From positions 310,001-374,000 of the forward strand of contig NZ_KE386904.1 of the NCBI RefSeq assembly GCF_000429445.1: 64,000 nt of DNA, given 5' to 3'. Position numbers and translations under genes: made by a program. The stretch comes from Algoriphagus terrigena DSM 22685 (GTDB taxonomy: Bacteria > Bacteroidota > Bacteroidia > Cytophagales > Cyclobacteriaceae). Positions 62,929-64,000 of the stretch are shown here, piece by piece (position 1 is the first letter of the stretch; every line of letters begins with the position of its first letter). Below the pieces are notes generated by a model. The model did not search any database, was not told the DNA's origin, and worked only from the letters and a program-made list of their open reading frames with translations.

Positions 62929-64000
62929 CTACTTCTGCCTTCCGTCAATGGTAGTCGCTTCCAGCTCCAACACCTGTCCGTAGGCTCCTGATTGAGTGAA
63001 GACGCGGAACTTCTCCCCTCCTTTTTTCGGAATGGCTTTGGTATAGATCGGCGAATCTGCTGTCGGGTCTGAGCCGTCCTGCGTATAGCGGATGATCAGT
63101 CCCGGAGTCTGCACGTTGGCGTAGATCATCCCGTTCATTTCCACGGCCCCTGGCTTAGGCACTCGCTGCTTGAACCCTCCAAAGATTGCTTCCAGTTTTG
63201 GGATTTCATTTTGTCCGACTGCGTTGGCAAACACATCAAATTGCTGGGTTCGCAGCGCCTTCATCTCCGCCTCCGTCTTGGCTTCTGACCACTCGGGATC
63301 CCCTACCCAGGCCCGCTCGATGTAGCCAAGCATCTTTGGAAAGATGTAATATTCCAGCATCTCAGGACTGGTGATCGTCTCTGTCCAGACCTGACCGGAT
63401 ACGCCGATGATGTTGTTTCTACCCTCAGGCGTGAGCTGCGTGAAGTTCTTGGCGACCGCTTCCCAGTTCCATTCTTTGCCTTCAATCGTCAGATCATGGG
63501 AAAGATAAAGCTTGCCCGGCACCGTCTTCCAGGATTGATAGATATCGGTCACCCCGCTCCAGGTATGACCTCTTTCGTTGGGATCCCAGTCGTAAGCCAA
63601 GTCAAAGTAGAAGTTGGCGCTGGAGCAGATGACCACCGGATAGCCGGCGTTGGCTAGCTTGTAGGCCATGTCCTCTCCGCCCCAGCCTGCAACAGCGTTC
63701 CAGGCATAGAGTCTCCAGTTTTGATCAGCAAACTTCTCATTGGGAGTGATCACTTCGCCCTCGTGGGTTTGGCCGATCTCTTCCCAACCGCCCATTTCCA
63801 GCCCATGTTTCTTCAAGATCTGCGCAGCGCGGTATCTGAAATAGTCATTCAGGTCTGCAATCCTATATTCCGGGTTTTTGGCTACAAATTCTTTGCATAG
63901 CGGTGAATCCGTCCAGACTCCGCGAGGTACCTCATCCCCGCCCGTGTGCCAGTTTATCAATTCCACATCCGCGTCCTCAAACATGGTTTTCACCTCCACA
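62929..64000 (-). CDS. GH20 beta-N-acetylhexosaminidase (5' end beyond window)
   Basis: At least 356 residues are visible; the N-terminus is beyond the right edge, so the first visible codon is not a real start. Catalytic motif HTGGDEVPRGVW places the Asp-Glu pair at visible residues 22-23, typical of GH20. WNWEAVAKNF, SGQVWTETI and YYIFPKMLGYIERAW also fit. The C-terminal part (about 275-356, MNGMIYANVQTPGLIIRYTQDGSDPT) is a chitobiase-type domain. It releases terminal GlcNAc or GalNAc from glycans. Only the 3' part can be judged. Confidence 0.93.
   Translation of the reverse strand, partial: VEVKTMFEDADVELINWHTGGDEVPRGVWTDSPLCKEFVAKNPEYRIADLNDYFRYRAAQILKKHGLEMGGWEEIGQTHEGEVITPNEKFADQNWRLYAWNAVAGWGGEDMAYKLANAGYPVVICSSANFYFDLAYDWDPNERGHTWSGVTDIYQSWKTVPGKLYLSHDLTIEGKEWNWEAVAKNFTQLTPEGRNNIIGVSGQVWTETITSPEMLEYYIFPKMLGYIERAWVGDPEWSEAKTEAEMKALRTQQFDVFANAVGQNEIPKLEAIFGGFKQRVPKPGAVEMNGMIYANVQTPGLIIRYTQDGSDPTADSPIYTKAIPKKGGEKFRVFTQSGAYGQVLELEATTIDGRQK

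Overview
The window comes from a Bacteroidota chromosome, most likely the Cytophagales (Cyclobacteriaceae, Algoriphagus-like). Reasons: a C-terminal type 9 secretion (T9SS) sorting domain, several SusE/SusG-style lipoproteins, LytTR, DUF983, DUF1573, DUF4920 and DUF4394 families, a class IIA aldolase, Bacteroidota-type promoters (-7 TAnnTTTG with -33 TTG/TTTG) and few Shine-Dalgarno sites. The genus is inference. Gene density is high, with about 54 protein genes and two tRNA genes. I see no insertion sequence, prophage, rRNA or CRISPR array.

Layout. 0-6.6 kb: the 3' part of a TPR protein, a membrane protein, a duplicated DUF4394 lipoprotein, then a sulfur/stress block (TauE permease, rhodanese, universal stress protein, Crp/Fnr regulator) with two matching Crp/Fnr-like operators. 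6.7-12.1 kb: one 1801-residue protein joining two alpha/beta-hydrolase domains, an M17-N-like domain, a CHAT caspase-like protease and a helical C-terminus. 12.4-16 kb: GH13 amylase lipoprotein, class II fructose-bisphosphate aldolase, cold-shock protein. 16.2-18.5 kb: ArsR regulator with paired operators, AHSA1-VOC fusion, DinB-like and VOC proteins. 18.5-24.7 kb: DUF2207/LemA pair, serine hydrolase, small exported protein, LytTR regulator, tryptophan 2,3-dioxygenase; glutaryl-CoA dehydrogenase is divergent. 26-37 kb: nucleoside-hydrolase-like protein, large T9SS cargo, DUF1573 protein, TrpS, PIG-L deacetylase and a beta-propeller/HEAT/cytochrome c lipoprotein. 37.4-39.9 kb: two tandem tRNA-Glu genes, GAPDH, double-VOC protein.

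40.3-43.9 kb: an arsenosugar-type cluster (AhpD-like protein, ArsS radical SAM, TIGR04282 glycosyltransferase) and a 1-Cys peroxiredoxin. 44-49.8 kb: hexuronate catabolism (KDPG aldolase, KDG kinase, altronate dehydratase, tagaturonate reductase), which would carry tagaturonate to pyruvate and glyceraldehyde-3-phosphate; uronate isomerase is not in the window. 49.8-55 kb: an export operon (TetR, ABC protein with degenerate ATPase motifs, HlyD, TolC). 55.2-60 kb: DUF983 protein, an unrecognised exported pair, DUF4920 lipoprotein and a SerB-SerA fusion. 60-61 kb: a non-coding tract with a 21-bp tandem repeat and a run of short hairpins. 61-64 kb: a Tat-exported sulfite-oxidase-family protein with a cytochrome c partner, and the 3' part of a GH20 hexosaminidase.

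The best candidates for new biology are the CHAT/dual-hydrolase giant, the repeat and hairpin tract at 60.3-60.8 kb, the Crp/Fnr operator pair and the ABC exporter with a degenerate ATPase. All motif calls were made by eye; no database search was possible.
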